A stretch of DNA of 64,000 bases from Cryptomeria japonica (Eukaryota; Streptophyta; Pinopsida; Cupressales; Cupressaceae). Position numbers and translations under genes: made by a program. Below, one piece after another: positions 22,111-33,810 of this stretch (within the stretch, counting starts at the first letter, position 1; each line of letters opens with the position of its first letter). Under the pieces are notes generated by a model. That model saw only the letters and a list, made by a program, of their open reading frames with translations. It made no database searches and was not told the origin of the DNA. The stretch covers positions 104,896,796-104,960,795 of the forward strand of contig NC_081412.1 in assembly GCF_030272615.1 (NCBI RefSeq). The letters run 5' to 3'.

Positions 22111-23500
22111 TGTATTTGATAGAGTAGATCCAGATAAGGGTTTACCATTAAACCGATATGTGCAGCATAACATGAAAGTTGGTGACAACATGAAGATTGA
22201 CCGATTTGAGTAGCCTAATTGTCCACATGGTTTCTGACCGACCTTGACCATCTGATCTAGATGAAGAGTGTGAAGACATGTGGCTCCTTGGTGGACAAAA
22301 CAAATCAGATATGTGAAAGTCAGTTATGAAAAAGATTATTGTCGATTCTTCCAAGGGTAGGTTGACAGAAGATGATGATCCCATTAATGGTGATCCAATT
22401 ACAGACAGGTTTGCGGATCAAGATGACCAACTTGAAGGAGATCAGATCTACTAGATAGATGAAGTTTACTAAAAATAGCAACCTAGTGCAGAAAGAATAA
22501 AACAGAGGGAAAAATAGAGTAGGGTCATTCAATGTAGGTGGTCGATTAGAGAAGGGAAATTCAATCTACTACAAATTGTATCCTTGAAGACTAGATTGAG
22601 AATACTAAGTTTGTTAATCTATGTACAGAACAATCTAAAGACAGATAGAACACATTTAATGTGAGTAGCTAGTCTGAGATCATACTAAAGATAGAGAATA
22701 AAATCCCTATAGTAGATATCTCCAAGACAACCGACTTGAATAAAATATTCAAGTTTGCAATAGAAGTAATCTCTAATGTATGCAGAGTCTATCTTATCCA
22801 CCAGTAGCTAAAAATATGATTCAAAATGACTAGTCGAGAAAGAGATAGAGATGAAAATGAAGATAACTCCATCAGTCGATGTGGATGGTGAGTAAAATGT
22901 CGAAGAGGTGAGTATTGTTGTAGAGAGAACAAATAGAGTGCAGTAGTAGAAACAGAGAGTAGATAGAGTGCAGTAGTAGAAACAGAGTGAGAGTGCATTT
23001 GCAAAAACAAAGCAGAGAGAGAAGTTATAGACACAAAATATTGAGAACATAATAGTCTAAGAAAGGTGAACTAGTTGCAAAGAAGAGAAGAAGATAGAAG
23101 GCAGTGAGTAGAGGTTAAAAACATAGTTTAGAGAGGGAGCTGAACATAAGTGAGTTCCAAAACCTCATTTGCAATAAGGTACCTGATGTGTATTTCAAAT
23201 TTATATTGATTATATTCTTTGAGTGGGTGCTCAAAGTAGGGGTAGGTTCTCTTTTGAGTAGGTGCTCATAAAACTAGGGGTGGTGCTCAGAATATTAGGG
23301 GTTCGTGCCCTAAAATATATTATAAACTATTATTTCATGTGAGGCTAGATTGGAGTAGTAGACTCCAACAACTATTACATCCAATGTTTTTCCAACATTG
23401 GGTTTTCCTCATACATCTGGTGTTATGTGATGTTCTCTTGTGTGTGTTTATTTTCGCCCCCCACCCCCCCCCCCCCCCCCCTCTCAGTGTCCATTTGTGT
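22111..23500 (+). repeat. Degenerate LTR remnant ending in a long C tract
   Basis: The distal part (about 23150-23490) follows the order seen in copia LTRs here: AACCTCATTTGCAATAAGG, GGTGCTC repeats, GGGGTTCGTGCCCTAAA, CCAACATTGGGTTTTCC, then a C run of about 20 bases and CTCTCAGTGTCC (to 23490). The same order appears in the LTR at 56527-57920. No polypurine tract, PBS or partner LTR is linked to it, so it is a remnant. Short open frames (22027-22532, 22789-23050) are not credible genes. Confidence 0.45.
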
Positions 23501-23929
23501 TCAATTTTTTTATTGGCCCATACACATATAACTCAAGTCATCTAAAATAAGAAGTTTCAATAGAATAGTTCAAGAAAAATTAGACATTTAGAGGGAGAGA
23601 GGCACTCTAGTTCCAAAATGAAAATTATCTGCCAGTTTGCTTAAGCATGTCAAGCATATTCATCTGAAAAACATGATCAACTACTTCAACACTTACTCCA
23701 GTACCGTTTACTATTTTTACCATTTTTTTATAGTTTTACCTTTTTTTTGCTTTCACACAAGGCACCTGTTTACCAAGTTTTCACCAAGGTGATGATTTTT
23801 TTCTTTTTCACTTTTTTTTTGTATTTTCTTGATTTTTTAATTTATTTTGTATTTTTGAATTTTTCTATTTTTTTGTATTATGTTAGGATCATATTGAAGA
23901 AATCTTGAAAGAAAATATATAAAACACTT

Positions 23930-24042
23930 CTAGAGGTGCATGTTGTTTTAAGGATTTGATAGTGGTTCTCCTTCTAGGGTCAGAAGCTGATACACACCTG
24001 AGCCATATGTTGCAGTGACAATGAAAGGGCCAACCTAATTGG
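23930..24042 (-). pseudogene. Tat gypsy integrase C-terminal end
   Basis: The minus strand reads GPFIVTATYGSGVYQLLTLE then EPLSNP and MHL, the usual end of a gypsy polyprotein (GPF.V...G.Y.L....G......N..HLK). It continues the integrase that stops at 29521, so the intervening 5.5 kb is an insertion. A stop codon replaces the Leu/Trp just before VGPF, and another follows SNP. Confidence 0.75.
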
Positions 24043-26608
24043 TCCAGGAGCACCTAGTACAGGTGGGTCACTTTATTGAGAAAATGGTATAATATTAGGT
24101 TTTAGTTTGTTTGTATCTAGTTGGGTCTAATAAGGTCATAATAGACCATTCATGATGTAATACGATTCAATTGGAGTCATATTGTCCATTTTTACAAAAG
24201 TTGTCATAAGGCAAGACTACAAAATATAAAAGATGGAAGATGAACGGTAATGTAATTTGAAAATTAGTTGTAACAATTGAAAAAAGGTGTAAAAGGGTGT
24301 ATAAGGGCCTGGTATGGTCGAACCAAGGGTTGGTCGTGGTTATTGTTACAAATTTTGAAGGAAGGCAATAATAATTATATCATTTTCTTGCATTTTTTCT
24401 AGCTTCCTTCTATTGCAGCTTTTATTCCATTTTGGTACAAAAATATTATGACTCAAGAATGGGTTTATTTGAAAGATAATTTAATTAACTTTTATTTTTT
24501 ATCAATTTTGTGAGTTTTCAATGAGTTTTGAGCATTTTACAAGCAAGTATTTGAAAACTACCTTGAAACCCTTGTTTTTATGGTACAAAGCGAAGAAATA
24601 TGTATATCTCACCATTCCAATGTTGAAATCTTACCAAAATTTGTGGAATGATTGGTCTAGAGGTGCTCCAGATGGTTTTTGAAGCATTTTTGTAAGAGGT
24701 GAAGTTTGATGCCTTTTTGAGCGATCCCTAGCCTAACTTCTTCATGTGTTGGGCCTAGAAGTGTAGGTTGGAGTAAGAATTTGTTGGTGAGAAATTAGTG
24801 AGTGCAAGTGGAAGTAAAAATACACTTATTGGGACCCAATGTGATGTGTTTAAGCCTCATTAATAGTGGTTTGAATTTTGGTGATTGAATTCTGTGTACT
24901 TGCTTTAGAAAAGTGGCCTAATTAGGCCTTGTAGCAGATTTTTCAGTCAATATTGAGCCTTGTGTTCCAAAGAAATCCTAGGAGATTTCAATATATGATG
25001 TATAAAACCAAAATAGGTACCGAAAAATGGTCTTATAACTTTGAGATAGGTTCTAGTTGAAACGTTATAGTGAAAAAACCCTCTAAGTAGAGCTACAAGG
25101 AACTTAACCTAGTTTGTGAACCAAGACATCTTCCTACATGTTAAGGGTCATCACCAATGCATGGGAAAGCTCTATATCAATGTACCAAAGTAATTGGAAA
25201 TCCTTCCCTTGAGAAACAAAGTTCTTTGTGAGTCCTCACCAAGTTGTTGTTGGTCATTTGGAGGAATTGATTATGTGTTGCATTGATGTTTTGTCATTGA
25301 TGTCAACACTAGTTGTTTTGGCTACTTTACCGATATCCTTTTGGTCCCCATAGGTTGTTTGGTTTCTGGTTGGTTAGATCATGGTGATCTAGTATAATCT
25401 GTTATGCTTTGGATATTGGATTTGGCTTAGATTTTCTATTCACGCTAATCAGATTCATGTTCTGATAGTTGGTTTCGATTTAGTGATCGGATGTTATCTT
25501 ATATGCTGGTGAGCCTGGTTTGTTTATCCGGTGAGGGTTTCACTAGCAGAGCTTTGTTGAAGATATTTTGATGTTATGCATAAGTAGTGTTGGTGTGGCT
25601 TCTAGTAGAGATTCAAGATGTTGATGGTGATCGTGTTTGAGACTTGGCTGATTAGGATCATTGCTTAAGCATGTGTGGACCTAACTTGGGTTCGGTTCTA
25701 TCTAGGTTATGGACTGACTTAATGTAACGTGTTGTTTGATCTTCTAAATGTGTTTTTCGGGATGTCTTATGGGTTGGATATTATTTTTTTGGTCTCAGAT
25801 CGACATGTTTTGTAATTATGTAATTAGTTTATTGTCTGGTGGATGACCTTATTGTTTATGGTTGAGGGTTTGTATATATATGATGTAAGATCTCATTGTA
25901 GATCATATAAGGGATAAGAAAAGGATGTATAGGAGAAAATAATGTAATAATCACTCATTCAGAGTATTTGGTCGATCATTGGTGATCGAGTTGGATTTAT
26001 GTAAGAGGATAAAGTCCTCTTGTATTGAGCTTAACCATAATTGTATTTAGGAATAGGAGATGCTATCATTGCAGCTCATTCTTCCTTCCAGATTGTAGTC
26101 TAGATTTCTGTGTAGTCAGTGAGACTCCTTTTGTAATGAGAAATGTGCTCTAGGCTATTGGCCTTCCTACAAGTGCAAGCCCCTTAATTTTTAATCATAT
26201 ACTTATTGCAAAAGTATTATCTGACTGTGGGAAGGCTTCCCACCATGGTTTTTCCCTTTACCTAGTTTTCCACGTACAAATCTTGGTGTCACGTGGATGG
26301 TATCTTCTCTATTTGTTGTTTGTGCTTAATTGGTATATTTGCTATTCCGGTATTGATCTTATGTGTTCTGGTATTAAAGTTTTAATTTCTTAAGGTTCCA
26401 GTAATCTGGTGACAACTTATTCACCCCCCCCTCTCAGTTGTCTTTCGATTATTTGAACTGTCTAACAATTGTTTCAGTTTTGCCTAAGTCTAGGAGGCCT
26501 AGTTTTTTAGGTGAATTGGGGGAAAGATCTCCCTATGTGTTCTCCTACCTTGGTGATCAGAAACCCTATTGGCAAAAGTCCCTAAGCATCCTCCCATCTC
26601 TGCATCCA
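24043..26608 (+). repeat. 5' LTR of the nested gypsy-type element (interrupted)
   Basis: It aligns with 28180-29518 throughout: GGAGCACCTAGTACA at the start, GTTGGGTCTAATAA, TGTAAAAGG.T.TATAAGGG, CTAGGAGGCC and CCTCCCATCTCT.CAT at the end. It is interrupted at 25248-26467 by a solo LTR. The first bases (TCCAGG) have lost the TG seen in the other copy. A TATAAGGGCCT word near 24301 may be the promoter. Confidence 0.8.
25248..26467 (+). repeat. Solo LTR of a Sirevirus-like copia
   Basis: It runs from TGTTGGTCATTTGGAGG to GAACTGTCTAACA and is homologous along its length to the LTR at 20337-21521. Flanks are GTTGT (25243-25247) and ATTGT (26468-26472), a 5 bp target duplication with one change. 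The uninterrupted sister LTR at 28180-29520 shows the empty site (CACCAAGTTGCTTCAG near 29373-29388). No internal region remains, as expected after LTR-LTR recombination. The C-tract motif lies at about 26415-26440. Confidence 0.9.
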
Positions 26609-26610
26609 AG

Positions 26611-26622
26611 TGGTATCAGAGC
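26611..26622 (+). promoter_or_regulatory. Primer-binding site (iMet tRNA)
   Basis: TGGTATCAGAGC lies two bases after the 5' LTR end at 26608. It is the standard plant complement to the 3' end of initiator Met tRNA, which primes minus-strand DNA synthesis. Confidence 0.9.
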
Positions 26623-26694
26623 TTAGGGAGTAGATCTCTTGGAGGAGATAGATTAAAGTTTGCAGAGAAGAAGGTTGGAAGTTGAAAGGACAAC

Positions 26695-27102
26695 ATGGAA
26701 AAAGAGAAGGAGATGCTGCAAAGGAAGGAAATTTTTAGAACCAGATGCAAGTGTAATGGAAAGGTATGTAATGTAATAGTAGATTCTGGTAGTTTGAATA
26801 ATATGGTATCATAAGATATGGTTGAAAAATTAGATTTAGAAAGATTACCTCATGAGAATCCTTATTATGTTTCTACGTCGAATGGTGAACATACTCTTTT
26901 GGTTAAGGAGAAAGATTTTGTTGAGTTTTAGATTGGTGGCTACAGAGATAGGCTTCTATGTGATGTAGTACCTATGAGTGCATGCCATTTGTTGCTAGGG
27001 ATACCATGGCAATATGAGAGGTATGCCTTATATGATGGAAGACAAAATACATATCAGATTGAGAAGGATGGGGTTTCTTTTACATTGACTCCATTGATGT
27101 AA
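26695..27102 (+). pseudogene. Gypsy-type aspartic protease, broken
   Basis: From the ATG at 26695 it reads MEKEKEMLQ, a CKCNGKVCNVIVDSGSLNNM box with the D-S-G active site, then YYVSTSNGEHTLLVKEK and CHLLLGIPWQYERYALYDGR, typical of plant gypsy protease followed by its G-R/I-PW flap block. In-frame stops lie after NNMVS and after DFVEF. The frame closes at a stop near 27100 after TLTPLM. D-S-G is intact. Confidence 0.75.
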
Positions 27103-27352
27103 ACTAAAAAAGGACAGAGTGAAGTAGCAAGGGTGCTTATGTGTGGTAGAAATAATTTGTGCAAGTATAGGATGAAGGGGAGATAGAGGTTGAAGCCACT
27201 TTAAGGCTTGAAGATGCCAAGACAACAGTGTTGCAGAATAATACAATGGTAGATGAGAAAGAAGAAAAAATAGTGATAAAATCTAAAGTAGAAGAGATCA
27301 AGGAAGAATTCCTTGTGAAGGCACATATAAGTTAGTAAAACATGATGAGAGA

Positions 27353-27691
27353 ATGCAAGAAATAATTCTTTGTCCATTGATGGGACAAGAAGTGTGTGAA
27401 ATTGATAGTATAGAAGTTTATGGGTTAGATGGTATAGAGATCCTTAGGGTAGAGACCCTAAAAAGTGGGAAAGGTAGGGTGAGTAAGAGTGTGTTGCTAG
27501 AGAAAAGGCAAGGTTGGCCTAGAGAGGTCATATTGGGAGAGATAGTATGTCCACTGAATGGACAAGAGAGTGGAAGGAAGCAAGAGACTCTTAGTATGAA
27601 GGATGATAAACCTAAGAATGAAGAGGTCTTAGTGGCAGAGAGAATGAGAACAAAGATTTGTAATTTGATCACACAAGAGAAGAGAACCTGA
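27353..27691 (+). pseudogene. Unrecognised open segment inside the nested element
   Basis: This 112-codon frame lies between protease and the tail, where RT would be expected. It has no RT motif. It contains two copies of a CPLxGQE box (LCPLMGQEVCEID near 27369 and VCPLNGQESGRKQ near 27549) about 180 bp apart, so part of it arose by internal duplication. The rest is Lys/Glu-rich. It may be spacer sequence; no function is assigned. Confidence 0.3.
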
Positions 27692-28039
27692 GAATATAAG
27701 ATGATTTGATGATGGTAGAAGAAGAAGAAGAATGCATGGAGGTTGATGATAAGAATGTGGATGAAAGGATGCAGATAACTCTATCAGATATTGTCATTTA
27801 GCAGGAATCAACACAAACATTTGAGAATTTAACAAAGATTTCATGTATGACATTGATACTAATCAAATTGTTTTTGTCAATGAAGTTGTCATTGTATTTG
27901 TTCCAGTATAGGTTTCAAGAGAAACAGATTGGAAAAGCCAGCAAATTACCTTTGACAAATTCAAATACCTAGGAATGAAAATGGGCAAACCAAGAGTGAA
28001 TATGAAATATAATATTGGTAAGAGTTTGAGAGATGATGC

Positions 28040-28170
28040 ATGTTTTTATTACCTATTTCATTGGAAAGGTACACCAGGTGAAAGAAGCATTTGAAGATTA
28101 GAGAAGGAGGATATTAAACATGATTTTGTTGCAGGTCCTCACTCAAGGGACTTGAGTTTCTTTTTCATGG
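28040..28170 (+). pseudogene. Gypsy polyprotein tail with chromodomain-like box
   Basis: It reads YLFHWKGTPGERSI, a stop, then RLEKEDIKHDF just before the 3' LTR. The L-x-H-W-K-G-x-P core is the usual chromodomain or chromodomain-like end of gypsy Pol. Its position directly upstream of the LTR at 28180 fits. Confidence 0.5.
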
Positions 28171-28179
28171 GGTGTATGG

Positions 28180-29520
28180 TGTAGGAGCACCTAGTACAAG
28201 TGGGTCACTTTATTGAGAACATGGTCCAATGTTAGGTTTTAGTGTGTTTGTATCTTGTTGGGTCTAATAATTTCATAATAGACCATTCCTAATGTAATTA
28301 AATTCAATTGGAGTCATATTGTCCTTTTTTGCAAAAGTTGTCATAAGGCAAGACTACAAAATATAAAAGATGGAAGATGAATGGTCATGTAATTTAAAAA
28401 TTAGTTGTAATAGTTGAAAAAATGTGTAAAAGGATTTATAAGGGCCTAGTATGGTCTAACCAAGGGTTTCTCATGGTTGTTGTTATAAATTTTGAAGGAA
28501 GGCAGTAGAATTACATCATTTTCCTACATTATTTTCTAGTTTCCCTCTATTGCAACATCTATTCTATACTGGTATGGAAATATTTTGACTCAAGGATAGG
28601 TTTATTTGAAAGATAATTTAATTACCTTTCATTTGGTACCAATTTTGTGAGTTTTCAATAAGTTTTGAGCATTTTAAAAGTGAATCTTTGAAAACTGCCC
28701 TGGAACCCTTATTTTGAGGGTATGAAGCGAATAAATATGCATATATCACCATTCCATTATTTAAATCTTACCAGAATAGGTGGAATAATTTTCCTAGGGA
28801 ATCTTCGAATGGGTTTTGAAGGATTTTTGCAGGAGGTGAATTTTGACGCCTTTTTGAGCAAGCCCTAGCCTAACTTGACGTGTTGGGCCTAGAAGTGTGG
28901 GTGGGAGTAAGAATTTGTTGGTGATAAATCTGTGAGTGCAAGTGATAGTCAAAATCCACTTATTGGGACCCCATGTGATGTTTTTAAGCCTCAATAATAG
29001 TGGTTTGAAGTTTAGTGATTGAATTCCAAGTACTTGCTTTGGAAAAGTGGCCTAATTAGGTCTTGTAGCAGAATTTGCAATCAATTATTGAGTCTTATGC
29101 TTGAAAGAAACCCTAGGAGATTTAAAGATATATTTTATAAAGCCCACATGGGTACCCAAAAATTTTCTCATGACTTCTATATTGGTTCTGGTTGAAAAGG
29201 TATAGTGGAAAAAGTCTCTGAGTAGGACTACAAGGAACTTAACCTAGTTTGTGAATAAAGTCATCTTCCTACATGTTAAGGGTCACCACCAATGCATGGG
29301 AAAGGTCTATATAAATGTCAAAAAGTGATTGGAAATATTTCCCTTGAGAAACCAAGTGCTTTTTTAGTCCTCACCAAGTTGCTTCAGTTTTGCATAGGTC
29401 TAGGAGGCCCAGTTTGTTAGGTGAGCTGGGAGAAAGGTCTACCTATGTGTTTGCCTACCTTGGTGATTTGAAACCCTATTGGTAAGAGTCTCTAATAATC
29501 CTCCCATCTCTACATTATTA
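28180..29520 (+). repeat. 3' LTR of the nested gypsy-type element
   Basis: It starts TGTAGGAGCACC and is homologous to the 5' copy without the solo LTR. The end is degraded (CTCTACATTATTA instead of CTCTGCATCCA). Just upstream is only a weak purine tract (ATGGGGTGTATGG). The short minus-strand frame at 28794-28994 is not a gene. Confidence 0.8.
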
Positions 29521-30835
29521 ATTAGGCTCAAATTTTCCCTTAATGATTTCAATATACTGTGAATTCTTAGGGTTAGCTTTTAGGACCAAGTCTCCCACTT
29601 CGAAGTGTCGCCCTTTGACTTTCTTGTTGTAGGTGTGGTGGAGATGGTTTTGATATGCTTATAGATGTGTCAAAGCTATCTGACACCTTTTATCTATAAT
29701 CTCAAGTTGGTACAACCTAGAAACTCTATATGTTTCATCATCAATTAGGTGTTGTAGAGAGATTCTTAGTGATGAAATCTTCACCTCTAACGGGAGTATA
29801 GATTTCACACCATACACCAAGGAATAAGGTGTTGTGCTAGTAAGAGTGTAGATAGAAGTGCGATAGGAACATAAAGTTGGATTTAACTACACATGCCAAT
29901 CTCGGTCAACGCCATTAACAACCTTTTTGAGGATTTTGATAATTGTTTTATTGGATGCCTCATCTTGACCATTACTCTATGAATAATATGGAGTTGAGAA
30001 GCGATGTTAAATTTGGAGCTTCTTGTAGAGTTTTAAAATCTTTTGTTTTGAATGGATGACCATTGTCTGTGACTATAGCCAGAGGGACCCCATATCGATA
30101 TATGATGAACTTTAGAATAAATTTGGAATCTGTGTGCCAGTGGTATAGATCATAGGTATAGCCTCAATCGATTTTGTAATTTTTTTTGTAGCCGTTATAA
30201 TGAACTTATGTCCATTTTCCGATGTCAGGTGAATCTTTCCAATGAGATCCAATCCCCATTAAGAAAAGGGCCATCGATATATGACAAGTTGAAGCTCTTG
30301 TGCTATCGTGTGAATGTAATCTCTATGCATCTAGCATTTGTAACACTTTTTAGGAAAACCATGGGCCTCTTTTTTCATTGGCCAATAATATCCAACTCAA
30401 ACCAACTTTTTAGCGAGGGTAAGGCCATTGAAATGGCCCCCACATATACTATCATGAACTTTGTGTAAAGCCATTTATACTTCATCAAAATCCACACACC
30501 TGAGGAGGGTATGATCAAAAGAGAAGTGATAAAGGGTATTATCGATGATGAAGTATTTGGTATCTTGTCTTATAAAGGATCGGTGTTGGTTGGCATAAAG
30601 GTTTGGAGGTATAATTTTGGATTTTAGATATTCATAGATTTATTTATACCATGGGGGATTTGGACCAACAAGAACACACATGAGATCCAATGGTGGGATC
30701 TTGGAAGAAGGGATCAACAACCCTTCTACCAAGAATTCACACCTATCCATATTCTAAGGTATGTCTATCATAGAAGCAATAGTTGCCATAGAGATCGTTG
30801 ATTTTTTCTAAAGTCAAGGGACTTGTGTTGTTATA
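29521..30835 (-). pseudogene. Tat gypsy integrase, main part
   Basis: On the minus strand the HHCC finger shows ALHKVHDSICGGHFNGLTLA and then CYKC (about 30340-30460). The core follows with GLDLIGKIHLTSENGHKFII (Asp in GLD, about 30200-30260), ATKKITKSIEAIP and a VTDNG-like box with changes near 30080. The C-terminal GDLVLK region appears at 29590-29610 and GKFE/EPN near 29530, where it is cut by the 24043-29520 insertion. Many stops are present. Confidence 0.75.
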
Positions 30836-31341
30836 TGGAGCCTAACTAGACTCAAAGGTTAATTTTTCTCTACTTCTATTGGCGTGGTTTCCCCCCATAT
30901 TTTTTGATAGGGGTTTGGGGGCACCATCCCTTGCATGCTCCCTGTCATGATATAGGGTGGGGTTGAGGGGTAGCACCCCACAAGGCCAAAAATACTTATT
31001 ATTTTATAAAGGCATCGGGTGTTATTTTTCTATTGGTTGACATGTTGTAATCGTAATTTTTTAACCCACATAAGTCTTGATAAAAAGGCTATGGGTTAGG
31101 AGTTTTCTGTAGAGAATTTTATAGCATTTTGCAGTGGTATTGAGTTGCAAGGAATTGTTGGTTGTAATCATTTTTTATTTACTAGATAATAATATTGGAC
31201 TCTCTATTTGGTGGATGTAGCTCAAGATTGGGTGAACCACGTTAAATATTATCTCTTCCTTGTTATTATTTCTAGTTTTTTTTATTCCCATGTTAATATT
31301 TATCTACATATAATCGATATTTTCTGCATGTAATTCCTAAC
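30836..31341 (+). repeat. 5' LTR of the Tork-like copia
   Basis: It is 506 bp, against 530 bp for the 3' copy. The 24 bp difference lies in a G/C-rich block (about 30890-30990) where short GGGGnnnnCCCC units vary in number. Confidence 0.9.
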
Positions 31342-31343
31342 AA

Positions 31344-31355
31344 GTGGTATCAAAG
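31344..31355 (+). promoter_or_regulatory. Primer-binding site (iMet tRNA), one change
   Basis: TGGTATCAAAGC follows the LTR by two bases. The usual word is TGGTATCAGAGC; the G-to-A change may be decay or lineage variation. Confidence 0.85.
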
Positions 31356-31491
31356 CTGGTTGTGTTCGATTATCATCTATAGGAAAAATATCATGGTTGA
31401 GTGGGAGTCTCACGGTTAAGTGGGAGAAAGGGTGGAGGAGGGTAAATTGAAGGTAAAAAAATTCAATTGGTAGAACTATCAGTTATGGAAG

Positions 31492-32298
31492 ATGCAGATG
31501 GAGGATTATCTCTATCAAAAGGATTTATGGAGGCCATTTGAAGGAATAGCCAAGAAAGGCACAATGAGTGATGAGGATTGGAATATTTTGGATAGAAAGG
31601 CACTAGGAACCATTCGACTATGCCTGACACTGTCTATAACATTCAATATAATAAAAGCAACGATGACTACAGAACTAATGTTAGTACTGGCTAAATTGTA
31701 TGAAAAACCCTCAACCTCAAATAAGCTATTTCTCATGAAGCTTATATTTAATTTGAATATGGTTGAAGGTGTATTTGTGACAGATCATTTAAATGAATTT
31801 AATACGATTACTAGTTAGTTGTCTTCTATAAAGGTAAATTTTGATGAAGAAGTTAGGGCTCTCTTAATATTACCCTCTTTGCTTGAAAGCTGGAATGGTT
31901 TGGTAATGGTAGTTAGTAACTCTATTTCTAGTACAAATACCTTAAAATTTGATGATTTTATTGGTGTTCATGTGAGTGAGGAAATTCGTAGGAAAAGCTC
32001 AGGTGGATCCACATCAGATAGTGTTTTAAATGCAGAAAGCAGGGGTAGACCAAAGGAGAGAGGAAAAGGTTTTGGAGGTGGTGGGAAGTCACCAAGAAAA
32101 CCAAAGGACAAGAGATACCAATCTAAAGGACCAAAATATTGTTGGTATTATGGGAAACCAAGTCATTTGAAGAAAGATTGCTGGTCTTTGAAGAATAAAA
32201 AAGGAGACAAACAAGAGGGTAATAAGGAGGCAAATGTTGTAAGTAATAAATATGAAGAAGATGTTTTGATTCTTTCCCTAGATAATGCTGATGATTGA
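31492..32298 (+). pseudogene. Copia Gag, nearly complete
   Basis: Two in-frame segments (31492-31818 and 31819-32298) are separated only by a TAG at 31816-31818. They read as a copia Gag: MQMEDYLYQKDLW..., then KLYEKPSTSNKLFLMKLIFN, FDEEVRALLILPSLLESWN and a basic region before a zinc knuckle at about 32139-32180. The knuckle reads CWYYGKPSHLKKDC, so the second Cys of CCHC is Tyr. The start may lie a little upstream of the Met at 31492, because the reading frame is open there. Gag would form the virus-like particle around the RNA. Confidence 0.8.
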
Positions 32299-33550
32299 TG
32301 AGTTTTAGATTCAGGGGCTTCATTTCATGCTACCCCCCATAGAAGTTATTTTGATTATGTCCAAGGGGATTTTGGGATGGTTTATTTGGGAGACAATGAA
32401 CCCTGTTAGATTGTTGGAAAGGGAAGAATTAAGATTAAGTTGCAGAATGGGAATCATTGGCTACTAGGTGATGAAGGTTGCACAATTAATTTTAATGATA
32501 AAAATTGGAAGGTTTCAAAGGGTTCCTTGATAGTAGATAAATGTGTGAAAGTAGGCACCTTATATCTTTGTATAGGTCATACTGTTCCTTCTACTTTAGC
32601 TGTTGCAGAGAAAACCTAGACAGATTTAGGAACAGTTGCTACGGATTCGCGGGAAGAAACTAAAATAGTTGCTGTAGGTTTTGAGACAACACTATGGCAC
32701 AAAAGACTTGGGCATATGAGTGAAAAAGGTATGAAGTTAATTCATTCTAGAAAGGTTTTACCAGGCTTCAAATACATTAATATGGATTTCCGTGACAGTT
32801 GTGTGTATGACAAACAAAAGAGAGTTAGTTTTCTCAAGGATGGGAAGTAAAAGAAAGATGAAAAGTTGGAGCTTGTGCATACATATGTATGGGGAATGAA
32901 TCAGGTATCTTCCCTCGATGGATCTTGGTATTATGTTACATTTATAGATGATGGAAGTAGGAAGGTTTGGGTTTACTTAGGCATAAATCTAATGTATTTG
33001 AAACATTTAAGAAATAGAGAAGCTTGGTTGAAAATGAGATAGGTATAAGGTTAAAATGTCTCATATCTGATAATGGTGGTGAGTATTGCAACAAATAATT
33101 TGAATATTATTGCTCCATTAAAGGAATTCGTAGGCAGAAAATGGTTCTAAGAACTCCATAAGAAAATGGAGTGGCTGAGTGCATGAATAGGATAGTAATG
33201 GAGCATGCAAGGAGCATGAGATTGCATGTTGGACTGCCTTTAAACATGTGGGTAGAGGCTAACAATATTGATGTATATTTAATTAATAGAGGTCCTTCAA
33301 CTCCTTTGGGCTATGGTATTCTAGAGGAAGCATGGATAGGTAAGAAGGTGAGTTATTCTTTTCTCAAAACCTTCAGATGTGAAGCATTTGCACATGTAGA
33401 TTCTAAAAATAGAACCAAGCTGGATGCAAAATCAGAAAAATGTATTTTCGTTGGATATGGCATTGATTAATTTGGTTATAGGCTTTGGGATGTTGAAAAT
33501 CTAAAAATTGTGAGAAGCAGGAATGTTGTATTTAATGATAAGGTATTGTA
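32299..33550 (+). pseudogene. Copia protease and integrase, broken
   Basis: After a stop at 32296 the frame reads VLDSGASFHATPHRSYF (protease, D-S-G intact). Integrase begins at about 32690 with LWHKRLGHMSEKGM, then DSCVYDKQKRVSF, where the first Cys of CxxC is missing. The core has an altered first box (HTYVWGM, family HSDVWGP), an intact SDNGGEYC box near 33068 and NGVAECMNR near 33170. The open C-terminal part is 33171-33470. Several stops and a frameshift near 33000 are present. Confidence 0.8.
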
Positions 33551-33810
33551 CAAATATCAGTTGCACCAACATGAGAAGAAATAAAAGATTTTGTTGAGCT
33601 GGATGATATTCCAGATAGTAATGTTCTAGTGGTTCCTCATGCTCCACAACAACAAGCAGAAATACCACAAAATCTAGTGAATGTTAGACGACCAACAAGG
33701 CTAAGTAGACCTCTTGATAGGTTCTCTCCCTCATTGTATTTTATTTTGTTAATAGATGATGGTGAACCAAAAGGATATGATGAAGCTATACAGGTGGATA
33801 CAAAGGTTTA

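Larger units (their letters stand above)
24043..29520 (+). mobile_element. Deleted gypsy-type LTR element nested in the Tat element
   Basis: It has two LTRs of about 1.34 kb (24043-26608 minus a 1.22 kb nested solo LTR; 28180-29520), a PBS (26611-26622) and a short 1.55 kb interior. The interior has a gypsy-type protease, an open spacer and a C-terminal chromodomain-like tail, but no RT or integrase. It interrupts the integrase of the minus-strand Tat element. The flanks ATTGG (24038-24042) and ATTAG (29521-29525) look like a 5 bp target duplication with one change. Lacking polymerase, it would have depended on another element. Confidence 0.8.

Noticed and set aside
23461-23482. Long C run that could be a G-quadruplex or sequencing artefact
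   Set aside because: It sits at the expected place of the C-tract motif in a degraded LTR; a special structural role is not needed, though its exact length may be unreliable.
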